Shown here: positions 42,669-50,656 of the stretch, piece after piece
Layout: each line of letters starts with the position of its first letter
How positions within the stretch are numbered: the first letter of the stretch is position 1
Source of the DNA: Bacillota bacterium
GTDB lineage: Bacteria > Bacillota > Sulfobacillia > JAJZYS01 > JAJYTV01
Assembly (NCBI GenBank): GCA_021793645.1
Contig: JAJYSJ010000001.1
Location: 124,001 to 188,000, forward strand
DNA: 64,000 bases
Direction of reading: 5' to 3'
Program-made: the position numbers and the translations under genes
The notes under the pieces: generated by a model
The model's database searches: none
What the model saw: only the letters and a program-made list of their open reading frames with translations
Told to the model about the DNA's origin: nothing

Positions 42669-42698
42669 AGCATAGCGGAGGCCCGCGGCGACTGTCAA
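42669..42698 (-). promoter_or_regulatory. Promoter of the S1 gene
   Basis: TTGACA (42693-42698), 18-base spacer, TATGCT (42669-42674) on the minus strand; the -35 box overlaps the plsC stop. Confidence 0.7.
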
Positions 42699-43306
42699 TC
42701 GGACTCCGCCCAGGGGAGCCCCGTGCCGATCTCCTCCGGGGCGTAGTACAGTCGGCCGATTGCGAGCATCACATCCTGCGCTGGATCCTGGCTGTGGCGC
42801 AGGTCCACCGGGTCGCCGAAGCGGATCACGACGCGGCGGAACGGGCGCCAGGGACCGCGCACCGCGACCGGAACCACAGCGGCCCGAACGTGGCCGATCA
42901 GGGATCCCGCGCCGGGCCTCGGCTGTCCGAGGACGCCCGGCCGCTGGCGGTGACCTTCCGGAAAGAGACCGATCACCGCACCCTGCTGCGCGAGGCGCAG
43001 GGTCTGGCGGACAGCGCGCGAGTCTCGCACGTCGCGGTTGACAGGATACGTGCCGATGCGCGGCAACAGCCAGCCCAGGTAGGAGAACAACTCGATCTTG
43101 GCCATGAAGCGCACCTCTCGCCGCATGACCGCACCGACGGCCGGCGGATCGATCGCACTGATGTGGTTGATGCAAAGCAGCACCGCGCCCGTTTCTGGCA
43201 CCCTCTCGAGTCCTTCGACCCGAACCCGCCACAGCAGGCGCAGCCCGAGTCGCACGATCGCACGCAAAAAGCGGTAGAGACCGGGATTGTAAACGTCGCG
43301 CTGCAC
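42695..43306 (-). CDS. plsC: 1-acyl-sn-glycerol-3-phosphate acyltransferase
   Basis: 203 residues. Adds the second acyl chain to make phosphatidic acid. Acyltransferase motifs: catalytic CINHISAIDPP (the usual NHxSxxD), the FPEGHRQRPG block and VVPVAVRGPW. GTG 43306 lies 6 bases after GGGGGG and one base after the cmk stop. The catalytic block is NHISAID, the normal NHx4D spacing. Confidence 0.9.
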   Translation of the reverse strand: MQRDVYNPGLYRFLRAIVRLGLRLLWRVRVEGLERVPETGAVLLCINHISAIDPPAVGAVMRREVRFMAKIELFSYLGWLLPRIGTYPVNRDVRDSRAVRQTLRLAQQGAVIGLFPEGHRQRPGVLGQPRPGAGSLIGHVRAAVVPVAVRGPWRPFRRVVIRFGDPVDLRHSQDPAQDVMLAIGRLYYAPEEIGTGLPWAESD

Positions 43307-43307
43307 G

Positions 43308-43961
43308 CTACGCCCCCCTGACCCGACAGTACTCCGCCAAGTGCCGAACGACTTCGACGACGGACAGTCCGGTCGTGTCCACAAGGAGGGCGCCTTCGGG
43401 CACGCGCAGGGCGCCTACGGACCGCATTTCGTCGAGCGCGTCCCGCTCCGCCATCTCACGCCGCACCTCGTCGATCGAGACGCGCAGACCCTGCGAGAGC
43501 AGTTCGCGATGGCGGCGGTCGGCCCGGGCATCGAGCGATGCGGTGAGGAAGAACTTGCATTCGGCATCGGGTAGCACGACCGTTCCGGCGTCGCGGCCGT
43601 CCACGACGACTCCCCCGTCTCCCGCCAAGGCGCGCTGGCGTGCGACGAACGCTTCACGCACACGCGGATGTGCGGCGACGAGGCTCACGATGCGGTCGAC
43701 GGCCGGTGCGCGGATCTCGTCCGCCACATCCTCGTCGCCAAGCCGGATGCGGCCGCGTTCGAAACGCAGGTCCAGACGCGACAAGAGCGCTGCAAGCGCA
43801 GGTTCATCCCCGGAGTCGACGCCCTCGCGCAGTGCGCTAAGCGCCAAGGCGCGGTACATCGCTCCGGTGTCGAGGTAGGTATAGCCGAGGAGCTGAGCCA
43901 ACTCCCGCGCGACTGTGGATTTTCCAGCGCCAGCCGGACCGTCGATCGTGATGCGCAGCAC
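43308..43961 (-). CDS. cmk: Cytidylate kinase
   Basis: 217 residues; phosphorylates CMP and dCMP. MLRITIDGPAGAGKSTVARELA with the P-loop at residues 8-16, LDTGAMYRALAL, and VVDGRDAGTVVLPDA for nucleotide recognition. GTG 43961 is preceded by GGAGGGG with 7 bases. cmk-plsC-rpsA order as in Bacillota. Confidence 0.96.
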   Translation of the reverse strand: MLRITIDGPAGAGKSTVARELAQLLGYTYLDTGAMYRALALSALREGVDSGDEPALAALLSRLDLRFERGRIRLGDEDVADEIRAPAVDRIVSLVAAHPRVREAFVARQRALAGDGGVVVDGRDAGTVVLPDAECKFFLTASLDARADRRHRELLSQGLRVSIDEVRREMAERDALDEMRSVGALRVPEGALLVDTTGLSVVEVVRHLAEYCRVRGA

Positions 43962-44051
43962 CGTCGTCCCCTCCGTGCGCGGCCCCGCGGCCACGGCAGG
44001 ATCAATCGCCTGGAAAGAGTATCGCAAGGGTAGCATGCGTCCTGCGATGGA

Positions 44052-44633
44052 TCAATGCCGCCGCCGAGACCGCAGGACGAAGAACAGGGCCACCGCGACA
44101 AAAACGAGCGCCCCCAGGAGGAGGTTGTAGTGCGAGAGCACCGGCTCGATCCGCGGCAGGCGCGGACCCAGCCAGACGCCGATGTCGATCAGCGCCGCCG
44201 TCCAGGGGATCGCTCCGAGGAATGTGTAGACGGTAAAGCGCAGGCCGCCCATCCGGGCGAACCCGGCCGGCCACGAGATGAAGGTGCGCAGCACTGGCAG
44301 AAACCGTCCGAAGAAGACGGCCGTCGGTCCGTAACGGTCGAACCACTTCTCGGCATGCGAGAGGGACCGCTCGTCAAGCATGACGTAACGCCCGAAGCGC
44401 AGGGCGAGCGGCCGCCCGCCGTAGTAGCCGATGGCGTAGCCGACCCAGCTTCCAAGCGTCTGCATGAGCGCCATCAGGAGCACCGCCGGCCAGAAGCCGA
44501 TTGCGCCGCGGCCCACGAGTACCCCGAGTACGGGAAGGATGATCTCTGACGGCACCGGAATGCCTGCGCTTTCGAGGATCATCGCGAACGCAAGGCCGGC
44601 CGGTCCGAGGTGTGTCCAGAGCGAACTGTGCAG
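44052..44633 (-). CDS. DedA family membrane protein
   Basis: About 193 residues with four to five helices. DedA proteins are half-channel transporters, some of them undecaprenyl-phosphate or phosphatidylethanolamine flippases. Signature ILESAGIPVPSEIILP near the N-terminus, FGRFLPVLRTFISWPAG in the middle. The first ATG (44582) cuts into the first helix: open sequence upstream encodes LHSSLWTHLGPAGLAFA in frame, as expected for DedA, but has no ATG, GTG or TTG. CTG 44633 is given here as the likely start; the start is not settled. Confidence 0.8.
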   Translation of the reverse strand: MHSSLWTHLGPAGLAFAMILESAGIPVPSEIILPVLGVLVGRGAIGFWPAVLLMALMQTLGSWVGYAIGYYGGRPLALRFGRYVMLDERSLSHAEKWFDRYGPTAVFFGRFLPVLRTFISWPAGFARMGGLRFTVYTFLGAIPWTAALIDIGVWLGPRLPRIEPVLSHYNLLLGALVFVAVALFFVLRSRRRH

Positions 44634-44685
44634 TGTAGACGGCCTTAGAGGGCCCTTCCTCCCTTGTGAAGGCGGTGATTCGACC

Positions 44686-45135
44686 CTACCCGCTCCTGGA
44701 CCTGCCGGAAGGCGGCGGCGAGACCATGCGCAAGAGCGTCAGGACGAGCGCGATGCCGACGCCGATTGCCCCCGCCCAGAAGAGCGTCTCGAGACCCGTG
44801 GCAGCTCCTTGGACGAATTGCCCTTGCACCAGATCGTACATCGTGCGGTACGCCAAGAGACCAGGGACGAGTGGAATCAGGCCGGGCATGACGTATACGG
44901 TCGCGGGAACACGGCGCCAGCGCGCCAGTCCCTCGCTCAGCGCGGCTGTCGCAACGGCAGCCAGGAACACCTGGGAGACCTGCCCCAGACCGAGGACCGC
45001 GGCGCCTGCGAAGACGCCGCCCGAGACGAGGCCCGTGAGCGCAGAAAGCGGCAGCTCGGTCTTCGGCACCCGGATCAGCACGGCAAACGCGAGTGCACCG
45101 GCAGCGCCCGCCAGGGCTGCACTCGGCAGGATCAT
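44686..45135 (-). CDS. Threonine/serine exporter family, C-terminal half (ThrE_2/DUF3815)
   Basis: 149 residues with four to five helices, including YVMPGLIPLVPGLLAYRTMYD, the signature of the smaller half of split ThrE transporters (YjjB type). ATG 45135 overlaps the N-terminal-half gene by ATGA, so the two halves are made together. Exports small amino or organic acids (succinate in E. coli YjjPB); here downstream of gabT, so export of succinate or GABA products is conceivable. Confidence 0.85.
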   Translation of the reverse strand: MILPSAALAGAAGALAFAVLIRVPKTELPLSALTGLVSGGVFAGAAVLGLGQVSQVFLAAVATAALSEGLARWRRVPATVYVMPGLIPLVPGLLAYRTMYDLVQGQFVQGAATGLETLFWAGAIGVGIALVLTLLRMVSPPPSGRSRSG

Positions 45136-45893
45136 CGCGCCCACCCCAGGCTCAGGCCGAGACCGACCGCAAGAGCAGCTCCCGACGCGAGGGCGGCTGC
45201 CGACGTCGCCGCCTCCAGACCGCCGGCGCCTGCCGACAGCAGATCGCCCGCCAGGAGGTCTCTGAGGACGCCGCTGACGGCGAGGCCGGGCACGAGTACG
45301 ATCAGACCGCCTGCGGCGATCACGCCGGACCGCAGGTGCCAGAGGAGGGCTGCAGCAAGTCCCACCAGCGCGACGCTGAAGCCCGCGAGCGCTAGGTTGA
45401 AGAACCGCTCTGCGAAGCGTTCGGCGCTCCGGCGGCGCAGGACGACGGTGAAGGCCCCAGCAAGTGCCGCAAGGCCAGCCTCCGGCGCAGTTGCGCCGAT
45501 GAACCAGGCATACGCGGCGCTCGCGACCGCACCGGCCACGAGCTCCAGCGGGGCACCGTAGTCGGTGACGCGCTGGCGCAGGCCCTCGATCGCCTGCATG
45601 CACTCGCCTGGGCTCAGGCTGCCCCGCTCCGCGGCGCGGGCAAGCGCATTCAGGCTGGTGATGCGAGCGACGTCGAGAGCGCGGGCGCGGACCCGGCGTA
45701 CGCCGGTGTCCATTGCGCCCGCGCTCTGCACGGTGATAAAGAGGCCCGGTGGTGTGACAAAGGCGTGCACGGCGCTGCAACCGAAGCCGTTGCCCGCCCG
45801 CTCGATGGCCTCCTCCGTACGGTAGGGCTCTGCGCCTGCGGCGAGCATCGCCTCGCCCAGGGCCAGCAGCGCCTCCAAGGGGGAGCGGTTCAC
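45132..45893 (-). CDS. Threonine/serine exporter family, N-terminal half (ThrE_1)
   Basis: 253 residues. Soluble N-terminal part with GEAMLAAGAEPYRTEEAIERA and VTPPGLFITVQS, then five helices from about residue 115, including GGLIVLVPGLAVSGVLRDLLAGD. This is the YjjP-type half of the split exporter. GTG 45893 overlaps the gabT stop (GTGA), so gabT-thrE1-thrE2 are one operon. Confidence 0.87.
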   Translation of the reverse strand: MNRSPLEALLALGEAMLAAGAEPYRTEEAIERAGNGFGCSAVHAFVTPPGLFITVQSAGAMDTGVRRVRARALDVARITSLNALARAAERGSLSPGECMQAIEGLRQRVTDYGAPLELVAGAVASAAYAWFIGATAPEAGLAALAGAFTVVLRRRSAERFAERFFNLALAGFSVALVGLAAALLWHLRSGVIAAGGLIVLVPGLAVSGVLRDLLAGDLLSAGAGGLEAATSAAALASGAALAVGLGLSLGWAR

Positions 45894-47227
45894 CCTTCGA
45901 GAAGGCTCGCGATCACGACGTCCAGGGCCTCGTCGATGATCTCGGGCGGCGTCGTGAGAGGTTGCAGAAAGCGGAACACGTTGCCGTAGATGCCGGCGGT
46001 GAGCACCAGCACACCGCGTTCCATGGCCCGTTGCACGACGCGCTGCGTCAACTCAGGGTTGGGAGTCTTCGTCTCGCGGTCCTTCACGAGCTCGACCGCG
46101 AGCATGGAGCCCAGGCCGCGAACTTCGCCAACGTACGGGCTCTGGCGCTTTGCATCCTCGAGCCGGACGCGGATCTGCTCGGCCTGCTTCACTGCCATCT
46201 CGAGGATGCCGTCCTGATCGAAGGCATCCATCACGGCGTTGCCTGCGGCTGTGGCCAGCGGATTCCCGACGTAGGTGCCGCCGATCTGGGAAGGACCCGG
46301 TGCGTCCATCACCTCGCGCCGGCCCATCACGCCCGAAAGCGGCACGCCGTTTGCGATTGACTTTGCCATCGTCAGGAGGTCGGGGCGGATACCGGAGTGT
46401 TCAGTGGCCCAGAACCGTCCCGTGCGGCCGAAGCCGGTCTGCACCTCGTCGACGATCAGCAGGATGCCGTGCTTCTCCGTAAAGCGGCGCAGCCACGGCA
46501 GGAAGGTCTGCGGCGGCACGACAAAGCCACCCTCGCCCTGCACAGGTTCCACGATCACGGCGGCGACGTCCTCGGGAGCGACCTGTGTCAGGAGCGCGCG
46601 CTCGATGCTGCTGTAGCAGCGCTCGTCGCAGACGTGGTCAGGACCCTGGGCCATATCGCAGCGGTAGCTGTACGGGAACGGCACGCGATAGACCTCCGGT
46701 GCGTAGGGGCCCATGCCCGCCTTGTACGGGTGGACCTTGCTCGTCAGGGTCATCGCCATCAGCGTGCGCCCGTGGAAGGCGCCTTCGAACGTGATGATGC
46801 CTTTGCGTCCCGTGGCCACGCGAGCGATCTTGACCGCGTTCTCGACCGCCTCGGCTCCGGAGTTGAAGAAAATGCTGCAGACGTCGCCGCCGCCCGGGAA
46901 GGTGCGGTTCAGACGCTCCGCGAGTCGGACGTAGCTCTCGTAGGGGACGTTCGTGAAGTCGGTGTGCAGGAAGTGCCTCAGCTGCTCTTCCAGCGCGGCG
47001 ATGACACGCGGGTTGCGGTGGCCGACGTTCTGCACTCCGACGCCGCCCGTGAGGTCGATGAAGGTGTTCCCGTCGATGTCGGTGATCAGAGCGCCCTCGG
47101 CGCGCTCCACGACAGGCAGGGACACGGACACCGCGCGGGGCGTTGCGGCGCTGATGCGGCGGTGCACCTCTAGGCTCTTGGGGCCTGGCACGGCGGTGCG
47201 GATGTCGATGTAACGAGTCTTCTGCAA
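45890..47227 (-). CDS. gabT: 4-aminobutyrate aminotransferase
   Basis: 445 residues, class III transaminase converting GABA and 2-oxoglutarate to succinate semialdehyde and glutamate. SIFFNSGAEAVENAVKIAR, FEGAFHGRTLMAM, VDEVQTGFGRTGRFW and the PLP-Lys in TMAKSIANGVPLSGV are all present, and the segment CDMAQGPDHVCDERC is typical of GabT-like enzymes. TTG 47227 follows AGGAGG by 7 bases. No succinate-semialdehyde dehydrogenase is adjacent; the aldehyde dehydrogenase at 9128 might serve. Confidence 0.88.
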   Translation of the reverse strand: MQKTRYIDIRTAVPGPKSLEVHRRISAATPRAVSVSLPVVERAEGALITDIDGNTFIDLTGGVGVQNVGHRNPRVIAALEEQLRHFLHTDFTNVPYESYVRLAERLNRTFPGGGDVCSIFFNSGAEAVENAVKIARVATGRKGIITFEGAFHGRTLMAMTLTSKVHPYKAGMGPYAPEVYRVPFPYSYRCDMAQGPDHVCDERCYSSIERALLTQVAPEDVAAVIVEPVQGEGGFVVPPQTFLPWLRRFTEKHGILLIVDEVQTGFGRTGRFWATEHSGIRPDLLTMAKSIANGVPLSGVMGRREVMDAPGPSQIGGTYVGNPLATAAGNAVMDAFDQDGILEMAVKQAEQIRVRLEDAKRQSPYVGEVRGLGSMLAVELVKDRETKTPNPELTQRVVQRAMERGVLVLTAGIYGNVFRFLQPLTTPPEIIDEALDVVIASLLEG

Positions 47228-47274
47228 ACGATCGCCTCCTTCGCAAAGCGGGCCACATGGCGCGGGGCCGACCC

Positions 47275-47303
47275 CGCATAGCGTTGATCGGAAAGGGGTG
47301 CAA
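47275..47303 (-). promoter_or_regulatory. Promoter of the gabT-thrE operon
   Basis: TTGCAC (47298-47303), 17 bases, TATGCG (47275-47280) on the minus strand; the -35 box abuts the divergent YqhV gene start. Confidence 0.6.
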
Positions 47304-47306
47304 TGA

Positions 47307-47576
47307 ATGCGCGATCCGGCAGTACTGGGAATGGCCGCACTGCGCTACCTCTCCGCGACGGTGGAACTCGTCGCGGCGACGCTGATGCTGCGCTCGGGCA
47401 GGGTCTCTACAGCTGTCTCGATCAACGCAGCGCTTGGCCTATTCGGCCCGACACTCTTCGTGATCGTCTCGGCAATCGGGATCTGGGGCCTCGCCCAGAG
47501 CGGTTCGGTATCGTGGGCGAGGCTCGCCATGATCTTCAGTGGAGTGGTGTTGATCGTGTATGGCGCGACGCGCTAG
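47307..47576 (+). CDS. YqhV family protein (DUF2619)
   Basis: 89 residues, three hydrophobic helices, with the characteristic LRYLSATVELVAATLMLRSG start and NAALGLFGPTLFVIVSAIG. YqhV is encoded next to spoIIIA in Bacillus and limited to spore formers; function unknown. ATG 47307 follows GGGGTG by 6 bases. Its TAG shares CTAG with the convergent YlaI-like gene. Confidence 0.85.
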   Translation: MRDPAVLGMAALRYLSATVELVAATLMLRSGRVSTAVSINAALGLFGPTLFVIVSAIGIWGLAQSGSVSWARLAMIFSGVVLIVYGATR

Positions 47577-47737
47577 AGCGGCTTTTGCAGCTTCGTCGCC
47601 TGCAGCGACTCCTGCTGCACCCGTCGCTGGCAGGCCTCGCAGACGTACGGCCCGCTGCCCTGGCGCTGGCGCTCGTGTTCTGCCTCCCACTTCTCGAGCG
47701 TGTCGGCACGGCCGCAGATGGAACAGCGCACTTCCAC
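47573..47737 (-). CDS. YlaI-like small zinc-ribbon protein (DUF2197)
   Basis: 54 residues: VEVRCSICGRADTLEKWEAE, then YVCEACQRRV. Two CxxC pairs (Cys5/8 and Cys33/36) form a likely zinc ribbon, as in the DUF2197/YlaI family. GTG 47737 follows GGAGGGG by 6 bases, so translation is well supported despite the small size. It sits 13 bases after the M42-like pseudo-enzyme gene on the same strand and may end that operon. Confidence 0.75.
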   Translation of the reverse strand: MEVRCSICGRADTLEKWEAEHERQRQGSGPYVCEACQRRVQQESLQATKLQKPL

Positions 47738-47750
47738 GGCAATCCCCTCC

Positions 47751-48626
47751 CTAGGACGCGGCCAGCACCTCCCGCAGGAGATCCGCCAATCCGTTCGCGT
47801 CCTGGTACGCTATTCTTTCCTGATCCCCCCCGCGGTAGCGCGCGAGGAGCCCTACGGCAAGGCCCTCTACGCCTGCCGGCAGAAGCCGCGCAGCCAGCGT
47901 CCGGAACTCCGGACGCACCGCGACAGTGACTCCGTCCCGCCGCAGGGACCGCATCTTGGGCGGAGCAGCGTAGCCCTTCGCCCGTGCGAGCAGGACTGGC
48001 CCGCAGCCGATCTCATTCCCATCATCCTCATCCAGCACGTCGAGCGCAACCCCCTGCGGACGCCGGGCACGAAGCAGGAGGGATGCCCCCCCCTGCGGTG
48101 AGAAGGCGCTGCGGGAGAGCCCCACCAGCGTCATGTCGCGCAGGTCCGCCACCGCCGCGAGCGCTGCTGCGATGCACGCCCTGCGCCCAGAGTCGGGACC
48201 GATCAGCGCATCGTGCACGACACGCCGCTCGGCGGCGAAGACGGCGGACTGTCCGACGGCGAAGGCTTCATCCAGGGGATCAAACGTCAGTTCGTCCTTC
48301 TCGATGCGCAGGAGCGCTTCTTGTCGCTGCGCCCGGACGAGCCGTCCGGCTAGCGCATCGTTCTTGAGGTCGGTGCCCGATGCGCCGGCGCCCTTTCCCC
48401 CGGGGCCGCCGCCCGTCGCAATGAAGGTCGGTTCGTCCAGGCCCAAGAGAAGGAGCTGTCCCCCGTCGCCCTTGTGCGCAAGGAGGTTCCCGACCGCGTC
48501 CACCTCGGTCGCTGCGCCCTTGGACTCGAGTTCGTGGCGCAACCAGTCCCGCAGCGGGCCTTCGGCGCCCGATGGCGCCGAAAGATCTGCCATGGCTTCG
48601 AACGTCCGCCGGATCGCGTCCTGCAT
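47751..48626 (-). CDS. Inactive-looking M42 peptidase homologue
   Basis: 291 residues, about 45 shorter than its neighbours but alignable with them: start AIRRTFEAMADLSAPSGAEGPLRDWL and DAVGNLLAHKGDGGQLLLLGLDEP. The first metal His (AHxDE in M42) is Gly here (LGLDE), the Glu-Glu catalytic pair (TVQEEVG) is replaced by LSRSAFS, and the last metal His (HSP) is RGGD. A catalytic role is therefore unlikely; it may be a structural or regulatory subunit of the TET complex. ATG 48626 directly follows the previous stop. Confidence 0.7.
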   Translation of the reverse strand: MQDAIRRTFEAMADLSAPSGAEGPLRDWLRHELESKGAATEVDAVGNLLAHKGDGGQLLLLGLDEPTFIATGGGPGGKGAGASGTDLKNDALAGRLVRAQRQEALLRIEKDELTFDPLDEAFAVGQSAVFAAERRVVHDALIGPDSGRRACIAAALAAVADLRDMTLVGLSRSAFSPQGGASLLLRARRPQGVALDVLDEDDGNEIGCGPVLLARAKGYAAPPKMRSLRRDGVTVAVRPEFRTLAARLLPAGVEGLAVGLLARYRGGDQERIAYQDANGLADLLREVLAAS

Positions 48627-49637
48627 CTAGAGCACCTCCCGTAGGGATTGCAGCCAGGCGCCAAGGAGCCGTTCGGCCGCACTGAGGTCGTCGAGCGACA
48701 TGAGCGATGCGGGAGAATGCAGATACCGACATGGTAGCGACATGGCACCGACGCGCACGCTCTCCGGCCAGAGGGCCGCAGCGTCGTTGCCTCCACCTAC
48801 GCTGCGCCGCCACTGCCATGGTGCGTGGGAGAGTTCGCCCGCGCGGACCAGCGACTGCATGAGCGGGCCATCGGGGATCGTCGAGCGATCGATGACCGTC
48901 AATGCAGGTCCTTCACCGAGGCGGGTGCGCACCACGCCCGGCGGCGTCTCCGGCGTATCTCCGGCAGCGGTCGCCTCGAGGACGAGGGCGACGTCTGGCC
49001 GGATGCGGCGGCCGGCGACCCTTGCACCGCGCAGCCCAACCTCCTCCTGCACAGTGAATGCGACATGCAGCGGGAAGTCGGTCTCGTGCTCCAGTGCGCG
49101 AAGGCAGAGGTGCACGCCGACACGGTCGTCGAAGGCTTTCGCGATCGCCGCATGACCGTCCCAGCTCTCCGTGTACGGGGTGTCGAAGGTGATCATTTCT
49201 CCGACGGGAGCGGCTGTTCGCGCCGCTTCGCGGCCGTGCATGCCGATGTCGACGAAGAGTCCCTCATAACCGATTGGCACCTTGCGGTCTTTGCCGCTGA
49301 GGTGCGCCGGCGCGATGCCGATCGTGCCCTCTTTCCCGTCACGGCCGACCCGCACGGGCTTGCCCGGCAGGATGGCTGCGTCGACGCCTCCTGCCGGCCG
49401 GATCCTGAGGTAGCCCTCGTCGGTGTGGCCGACGACCATCAGTCCCACCTCGTCGAGGTGCGCCAGCAGCAGCACCCTCGGTCCGGGTTTTTTCAGGCCG
49501 CGCGCGGCATAGAGGTTGCCGACCGCATCGGTCGATACCTGTTCAACGCCTTGCGGCAGGGCCTCTTTGACCATGGCGCGGACAAGCTCTTCGCGCCCAG
49601 GGGTACCGCGGGCCTCGCAAAGCTCCTTCAGTCCCAT
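48627..49637 (-). CDS. M42 family metallopeptidase (second of three)
   Basis: 336 residues. Cobalt/zinc aminopeptidase or glucanase of the TET family, usually a dodecamer that trims peptides. Metal and catalytic residues are seen in LLAHLDEVG, AKAFDDRVG, FTVQEEVGLRGA, VLEATAAGD and YLHSPASL. ATG 49637 follows GGAGG by 7 bases and overlaps the upstream M42 gene by 10 bp. Confidence 0.88.
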   Translation of the reverse strand: MGLKELCEARGTPGREELVRAMVKEALPQGVEQVSTDAVGNLYAARGLKKPGPRVLLLAHLDEVGLMVVGHTDEGYLRIRPAGGVDAAILPGKPVRVGRDGKEGTIGIAPAHLSGKDRKVPIGYEGLFVDIGMHGREAARTAAPVGEMITFDTPYTESWDGHAAIAKAFDDRVGVHLCLRALEHETDFPLHVAFTVQEEVGLRGARVAGRRIRPDVALVLEATAAGDTPETPPGVVRTRLGEGPALTVIDRSTIPDGPLMQSLVRAGELSHAPWQWRRSVGGGNDAAALWPESVRVGAMSLPCRYLHSPASLMSLDDLSAAERLLGAWLQSLREVL

Positions 49638-50656
49638 GGCAGATCCTCCCGTCCAAAGCCGGTCCGGGCAAGCGCCGTGAGCAGTTCCGCGGTGTTCTCC
49701 ACGTCCTGCACGTCGACCACCTCGGCCGGCGAGTGCATGGATGTCAGGGGGATCGAGATGACACCTGTCGGTACACCGAGACCCGCAACCTGCAGCGCCC
49801 ATCCGTCCGTGCCGGAATCGCCCGGAAGTGGCTCGCGCTGCGCAGGAATGCGAGCCTGCTCGGCGACGCTGCAGATGAGAGATTCCACGGGAAGGGGCAC
49901 GTTCGGGCCGACGCCGATCGCGGGGCCGCTCCCGAGTTCCATCAGGAAATCCTGCCCCGGGAGATCCGGTTGGCGAGCGAAGGTGACGTCTACGGCGAGC
50001 GCGAGGTCCGGCTGCTGCTCTGTGCCGAGGAAGGCGGCGCCGGCGCGCCCGATCTCCTCACCGACCGTGAATGCGCAGGCAAGGCGCACGGGGATCTCCT
50101 TGCCCTGCAGCGCCTCGAGCAGGCGACAAAGCGCTGCCACCGAGGCGCGGTTGTCAAGGCCAGGTGCGCTGAAGCGTCGCGGCCCGACGGATCTTGGCGC
50201 GATGCGGAAGTATACGGGTGTGCCGACCGGAGGGACGTCGTCGGTGCCGGGGACCCCGATGTCGATGTAGAGGTCGTCCTCCTGCACCGGCTTCTCACCC
50301 TCGTTGCCGCGGCGAAGGTGCGGCGGCAGCATCCCGATTACGCCGGGGCGTCCTCCTACCTCCACCGTCAATCCGGGCAGGCAGCGCACGTCGATCGCCG
50401 GGGCTCGCAGGCGCAGATAGCCCCCCGCAATCACCTGCTGCACATAGAGCGCCACTTGGTCGATGTGGGCGGCGATCAAGAGCAGCGGCTTGTCCTTGGG
50501 TCCGTCGCGCCAGGCGATCAGATTGCCGGCGCCGTCTGTCGTCACCCGGTCTGCGAAGGGTGCAAGCCGGCCCTCGAGATAGTCCCGCACGCTGTCCTCG
50601 CAACCGCTCGCCGCATGGATGGCCGTCAGCGCGGTCAGCCACTCCCGAGTCGTCAC
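49628..50656 (-). CDS. M42 family metallopeptidase (first of three)
   Basis: 342 residues. LIAAHIDQV, SAPGLDNRASVA, FTVGEEIGRAGA, AVDVTFARQPD and TSMHSPAEVVD give the full metal site. Compared with the next gene it has Gln instead of Glu in AHID(Q/E)V, so specificity may differ. GTG 50656 overlaps the aminotransferase gene by GTGA. Confidence 0.88.
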   Translation of the reverse strand: MTTREWLTALTAIHAASGCEDSVRDYLEGRLAPFADRVTTDGAGNLIAWRDGPKDKPLLLIAAHIDQVALYVQQVIAGGYLRLRAPAIDVRCLPGLTVEVGGRPGVIGMLPPHLRRGNEGEKPVQEDDLYIDIGVPGTDDVPPVGTPVYFRIAPRSVGPRRFSAPGLDNRASVAALCRLLEALQGKEIPVRLACAFTVGEEIGRAGAAFLGTEQQPDLALAVDVTFARQPDLPGQDFLMELGSGPAIGVGPNVPLPVESLICSVAEQARIPAQREPLPGDSGTDGWALQVAGLGVPTGVISIPLTSMHSPAEVVDVQDVENTAELLTALARTGFGREDLPWD

